Shown: positions 6,548 through 9,026 of the stretch, piece after piece
Numbering within the stretch: position 1 is the first letter of the stretch
Layout: every line of letters begins with the position of its first letter
Origin: Treponema sp.
Lineage (GTDB): Bacteria; Spirochaetota; Spirochaetia; Treponematales; Breznakiellaceae
NCBI GenBank assembly: GCA_031277045.1
Contig: JAISLX010000146.1
Location: 1-9,026, forward strand
Direction of reading: 5' to 3'
DNA length: 9,026 nucleotides
Translations under genes and position numbers: made by a program
The notes under the pieces: generated by a model
Told to the model about the DNA's origin: nothing
What the model saw: only the letters and a program-made list of their open reading frames with translations
Database searches by the model: none

Positions 6548-7405
6548 CTATTTAGTCAGGGTTCTGACCTGGCCCTGGCGTTCCGCTTCCAGTTCCGGAA
6601 CAAAGGTCGTAAAATCCCGGCCAAGCCATTTAAGACTAAGTTCCCGGAGTTTCCCGTTTTCCCGCAGGGTAATCAGCGCCTTGTCCACATCATCTCTAAG
6701 CTGGGTATCCCCCTTGGCGAAGATGTAGTACACATAGCCGGGCAGAAATTCCGGACCTGCCGCCTGTATACGGTTGTTGTAGGTTTTTCGGATCTTGTCA
6801 AAATTCCGGATTTCCAGGACAAAGGCGTCAATACGGCCTTCTTCCAGCGCCTTGATTTGGGTTTCCGTGTCAAGGGCGCCGTAAGCCAATTGAACCGGTA
6901 CCTTTGCGGTGGTGGCGTTGTAAGTTTCAAAATGGTAGGATATGTTATTCCCCGCCGTGGTAGAAAGAGTTTTGCCCTCCATATCCTGAATAGAATTAAT
7001 ATCATTCCGGCCGGCCTTGATCGCCAGTTGATATGCGTAGTGGAGATAGGGTTCCGCCCCGTAGAGGTATTTCTCCTGCCTTTCCGCGTTTTTGGCGTAG
7101 TTATGGGCCGCGATGTCGTACTTTCCCGCATCCACGCCCACCAGGATGGTTCTGAACTCCCCACCTTCAAAACTGAACTCATACTGGGGCAGGAGTTCGT
7201 CTACTGTGCTCAGGATGTCTAGTTCAAGACCCACCAGGTTCCCCTTGGCGTCCAAAAAGCAGAAATCGTTCATGTCATTTCCCGTACCGACTACCACCTT
7301 GCGTACCTTTGCCGGGCTGCCCGCTTTTTCGGATGATCCCCCCGCATTGAGGAACGCCGTTCCCAGCACCAGCATTGCCGCGCTTAACGCAAAAAACCTT
7401 TTCAT
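6548..7405 (-). CDS. Family 3 extracellular solute-binding protein (amino acid / cystine-like), cassette 2
   Basis: This periplasmic receptor for the cassette 2 importer has 285 residues. A signal peptide spans about 1-21 (KRFF, then a hydrophobic core) with probable signal peptidase I cleavage after LNA. The mature N-terminus is GGSSEKAG and contains no lipobox cysteine. Core motifs are VVVGTGNDMNDFCFLD (37-52), GKYDIAAHNYAKNAERQEKYLYG (94-116) with the expected carboxylate-binding R109, and MEGKTLSTTAGNN (142-154). The NxxKNxERxEKYLxx pattern resembles, from memory, cystine-binding proteins of the TcyA/TcyJ kind, so a sulfur amino acid or its conjugate is plausible. The C-terminal tail (267-285) is charged and extends past the usual family end. 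The start has AAGGAGG 5 nt upstream. Two candidate promoters precede it and the M20D gene follows after 29 nt. Confidence 0.93.
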   Translation of the reverse strand: MKRFFALSAAMLVLGTAFLNAGGSSEKAGSPAKVRKVVVGTGNDMNDFCFLDAKGNLVGLELDILSTVDELLPQYEFSFEGGEFRTILVGVDAGKYDIAAHNYAKNAERQEKYLYGAEPYLHYAYQLAIKAGRNDINSIQDMEGKTLSTTAGNNISYHFETYNATTAKVPVQLAYGALDTETQIKALEEGRIDAFVLEIRNFDKIRKTYNNRIQAAGPEFLPGYVYYIFAKGDTQLRDDVDKALITLRENGKLRELSLKWLGRDFTTFVPELEAERQGQVRTLTK

Positions 7406-7459
7406 AGAAACCTCCTTGGACCTTTACGGCCAAATAAATTTTTCAATGATGTAGTAAAC

Positions 7460-7476
7460 ACATAATATTATTATGT
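7460..7476. promoter_or_regulatory. 17-nt perfect palindrome overlapping a -10 box (candidate operator)
   Basis: The minus strand reads ACATAATAATATTATGT, two perfect 8-nt arms around a single central base. It covers the -10 hexamer TATTAT of the promoter at 7462-7491, so a bound repressor would block that promoter. AT-rich palindromes can arise by chance; placement on the -10 box and perfect symmetry are the support. The regulator is not in the window. Confidence 0.5.
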
Positions 7477-7491
7477 TATTAAATACGTCAA
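7462..7491 (-). promoter_or_regulatory. Candidate proximal sigma70 promoter of the hydrolase-transporter operon
   Basis: On the minus strand TTGACG (7491-7486) and TATTAT (7467-7462) are separated by 18 nt, each 5/6 to consensus. It lies about 57-86 nt upstream of the binding-protein start at 7405. It follows a stronger candidate at 7501-7529, giving two promoters in tandem. Confidence 0.55.
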
Positions 7492-7500
7492 GTTAGTAGG

Positions 7501-7529
7501 AATTTATCCCAGCCGAATTGCTTTGTCAA
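7501..7529 (-). promoter_or_regulatory. Candidate distal sigma70 promoter of the hydrolase-transporter operon
   Basis: On the minus strand a perfect TTGACA (7529-7524) is followed at the ideal 17 nt by TAAATT (7506-7501, 4/6). The block from TTGACAAAG through CCTACTAA aligns without gaps to the cassette 1 promoter (28 of 37 positions). The -35 begins about 27 nt after the stop of the MalY/PatB gene. Confidence 0.65.
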
Positions 7530-7539
7530 GCGAATCGGC
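7512..7539 (+). terminator. Dyad with a T-rich tail on the plus strand (possible antisense-facing terminator)
   Basis: Arms GCCGAATTGC and GCGAATCGGC pair at 8 of 10 positions around the 8-nt loop TTTGTCAA. On the plus strand the stem is followed by CTTATTTTTTC and another T-run, as in an intrinsic terminator, but no plus-strand gene lies upstream. The loop contains the complement of the -35 box at 7524-7529, so the dyad could equally be an operator. On the minus strand no T-run follows, so it is not a good terminator for the MalY/PatB gene. Confidence 0.4.
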
Positions 7540-7556
7540 CTTATTTTTTCATTTTT

Positions 7557-8684
7557 TTACGCCTCCCGATTCAGCCCTTCTTTTATCCGCTCTATGGCTT
7601 CCGCAAGCCGCGCACGGGTGGTTCCAAAGTTTATCCGCACATATCCCTCAATGCCAAAAGGCTTGCCGTTGTTGGGGAGTATCTTTGCCTTGTCCTGGAG
7701 CCACTGGTAGGGATCAGCGATGCCCAGAGGGCGGAAATCTATCCATTGGAGGTAGGTTCCTTCCACATGGGTGAACTTCGCGGCGGGGGCGATTTCCCCA
7801 AGCCGTTTTTCAAGATAATCCCGGCTGCCCCGCAAATACTCCACAAGCTGGAGCCGCCAGTCCCTGCACTGGCCGTAAGCGGCTTTTGCCGCGGCAACGT
7901 TGAGTATCCCCGGACCGGGCAGAGCATAGCAGGTCCGCTTGAATTCCTCCCGAAGTTCCGGGCTGGGAATGACCGCGAAACCAAAAGGAAGTCCGGCCAG
8001 GTTGTAGGTCTTGCCCGGCCCCATGATGGTTATGCTGTGTTCCGCAGCGTAGTCATCCACCGTGAAAAAGGGAATGTGGGGCCGGTCGAAAACCAGACCG
8101 CAATGCGCCTCATCGGAAATAACAATCAGGTTTTTCTCTTTGGCAAAAAGGCTCAGTTCCTTTAATTCCCCGTACATGTATACCCGTCCCACCGGGTTGT
8201 GGGGATTGCAGAGGTAGAAAAGCCGGACATCCGGTTCAATACGCCGTCTTAGGTCCTCAAAATCCATCTCGTAATATTCACCGGTGTTTTTCAGGGGCGA
8301 AAGGATGGTCTCCTTCCCCGCCTTGCCGGGAGCCGCAAGAAGCACATGGTAATTAGGTACATTGATCAGGATCCGCCCTTCCCGGAGACGGCTTACTGCG
8401 GCCAGAACCGGCACGATAGCAGGGAGTAATACAATCCAGTCTTCCTGAATTACGGCGTCGTATTCTTCTTGAAACCAGCGTTTTATCACTCCGGGAAATT
8501 CCGGGTCCCAGCCATATCCAAAAACGCCGTGGTCGATTTTTGCCTGGATAGCCTCGATAATGGGCGGCGCCGACCTGAAATCCATATCCGCCACGAACAT
8601 GGGCAGTACGCCGGCGGGAACGGTATCCCATTTAACACTGCCAAAACCCCGCCGGTCCACCGGCTCATCAAAATCGTAGATCAT
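7557..8684 (-). CDS. MalY/PatB-family PLP-dependent C-S lyase / aminotransferase
   Basis: This cytosolic fold-type I PLP enzyme has 375 residues, close to the usual ~390. Family hallmarks are the N-terminal MIYDFDEPVDRRGFGSVKWD (1-20), LPMFVADMDF (27-36, normally MWVADMDF), and FGYGW (55-59). PLP contacts are N160 in CNPHNPVGR and D191 in SDEAHCGLV. The Schiff-base lysine is K225 in GPGKTYNLAGLP, and a carboxylate-binding arginine is R350 in YVRINFG. Characterised relatives (MalY, PatB) cleave cystathionine, cysteine or S-substituted cysteines to pyruvate, ammonia and a thiol; some homologues are plain aminotransferases. The start at 8684 has AAGGA 7 nt upstream. It has its own candidate promoter and precedes the hydrolase-transporter operon in the same direction, which suggests it degrades what that operon imports. 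Subfamily is clear; substrate is not. Confidence 0.9.
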   Translation of the reverse strand: MIYDFDEPVDRRGFGSVKWDTVPAGVLPMFVADMDFRSAPPIIEAIQAKIDHGVFGYGWDPEFPGVIKRWFQEEYDAVIQEDWIVLLPAIVPVLAAVSRLREGRILINVPNYHVLLAAPGKAGKETILSPLKNTGEYYEMDFEDLRRRIEPDVRLFYLCNPHNPVGRVYMYGELKELSLFAKEKNLIVISDEAHCGLVFDRPHIPFFTVDDYAAEHSITIMGPGKTYNLAGLPFGFAVIPSPELREEFKRTCYALPGPGILNVAAAKAAYGQCRDWRLQLVEYLRGSRDYLEKRLGEIAPAAKFTHVEGTYLQWIDFRPLGIADPYQWLQDKAKILPNNGKPFGIEGYVRINFGTTRARLAEAIERIKEGLNREA

Positions 8685-8713
8685 CCCTTATTCCTTATTA
8701 TCTTTATGGGGTT

Positions 8714-8742
8714 ACTATGATATTTTCGGCGGATTTTGTCAA
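8714..8742 (-). promoter_or_regulatory. Candidate sigma70 promoter of the MalY/PatB-family gene
   Basis: On the minus strand a perfect TTGACA (8742-8737) is followed at 17 nt by CATAGT (8719-8714, 4/6). It lies about 30-58 nt before the start at 8684. TTGACAAA is shared with both binding-protein promoters, but the rest of the block is not clearly conserved. Confidence 0.5.
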
Positions 8743-8792
8743 GAGAGGCTGTTTCACGCGCCGTCAAGGCGGTATTTGCGAATTTATGGGTA

Positions 8793-9026
8793 TTAGGAGC
8801 TAAAAGCCCGCAGCAGTTCGCGGGGTTTGGAGCCCTGGGCAGGGCCGACAACGCCATGCTGCTCCATGAGTTCCACGAGGCGGGCGGCCCGGTTGTAGCC
8901 GATCTTGAGGCGGCGCTGGATGTAGCTGGCGCTGGCCTTGCCCTGCTGCACAACGATCTCCAGGGCCTTGTCGTAGAGGGGGTCTTCGCCGTCGGAAAAA
9001 AGGGAGGGGGACGGATCGTCTTCATC
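8793..9026 (-). CDS. ftsK: DNA translocase FtsK/SpoIIIE, C-terminal end (gamma domain), cut by window edge
   Basis: This is the tail of the hexameric DNA pump that moves chromosome termini through the division septum and activates Xer recombination. Reading inward from 9026 gives 77 codons and a TAA stop at 8793-8795. An acidic linker (DEDDPSPS) leads into [11 protein letters not shown] (residues 16-26 of the visible part), [12 protein letters not shown] (29-40), [20 protein letters not shown] (41-60) and [11 protein letters not shown] (61-71). This is the winged-helix gamma domain that reads the orienting octamers on DNA, and it closely resembles SpoIIIE and FtsK tails. Motor domain and start lie beyond the right edge. 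It has no evident link to the downstream transport genes. A different open frame over the same bases is a shadow. Confidence 0.95.
   Translation of the reverse strand, partial: DEDDPSPSLFSDGEDPLYDKALEIVVQQGKASASYIQRRLKIGYNRAARLVELMEQHGVVGPAQGSKPRELLRAFSS

Noticed and set aside
8759..8771. Small hairpin (CGCC/GGCG arms) after the FtsK stop
   Set aside because: A 4-bp stem with no T-run after it on the minus strand is too weak to call a terminator.
8681..9025. 114-codon minus-strand open frame at the right edge
   Set aside because: The same bases in a different frame encode the conserved FtsK gamma domain; this frame reads low-complexity Pro/Thr/Ser/Arg sequence.
1..9026. CRISPR array, tRNA, rRNA, riboswitch or insertion sequence
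   Set aside because: No spaced identical repeats, cloverleaf, transposase frame or recognised aptamer core was visible on either strand by eye.

Overview
The window is about 9 kb of moderately GC-rich bacterial chromosome in which every recognisable gene lies on the minus strand, so it reads right to left. The likely source is a diderm bacterium, probably a treponeme-like spirochaete. Both periplasmic binding proteins have an Ala-Gly-Gly-(Ala/Ser)-rich start to the mature protein with no lipobox cysteine, a style I associate with Treponema. The genus call is an inference. No rRNA, tRNA, insertion sequence or CRISPR array is visible.

Layout in transcription order. (1) 9026-8793: the last 77 residues of an FtsK/SpoIIIE DNA translocase, its DNA-reading gamma domain, entering from beyond the right edge. 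(2) 8684-7557: a PLP enzyme of the MalY/PatB family (cystathionine beta-lyase / C-S lyase type) with its own candidate promoter. (3) 7405-3050: a five-gene operon of a family 3 solute-binding protein, an M20D metallo-amidohydrolase, two HisM/GlnP-type permeases and a GlnQ-type ATPase. It is preceded by two candidate sigma70 promoters and a 17-nt perfect palindrome, and followed by a candidate terminator at 3018-3040. (4) 2875-1: a second polar amino acid ABC transporter with the same order (binding protein, permease, permease, ATPase) but no hydrolase. Its ATPase runs off the left edge.

Each cassette encodes a whole importer: one binding protein, two non-identical permeases and one ATPase. 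Genes are tightly packed, with 4-nt start/stop overlaps (ATGA and TTGA) before both ATPases. The main non-coding stretches are 1895-2005 (short repeats and a GC hairpin), 2876-3049 (terminator, promoter, repeated AT-rich decamer), 7406-7556 (two promoters, palindrome, dyad) and 8685-8792 (promoter). No gap exceeds 300 bases.

Functional reading (inference): the second operon plus the MalY/PatB enzyme form a plausible salvage route. An acylated or S-conjugated amino acid, perhaps a cysteine derivative, would be imported, deacylated by the M20D enzyme and cleaved by the C-S lyase to pyruvate, ammonia and a thiol. This resembles the known pairing of cystine-type ABC transporters with M20 hydrolases in Bacillus sulfur operons. 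The two binding-protein genes share a 37-nt promoter block (28/37 identical by eye), suggesting common ancestry or shared control of the two transporters.
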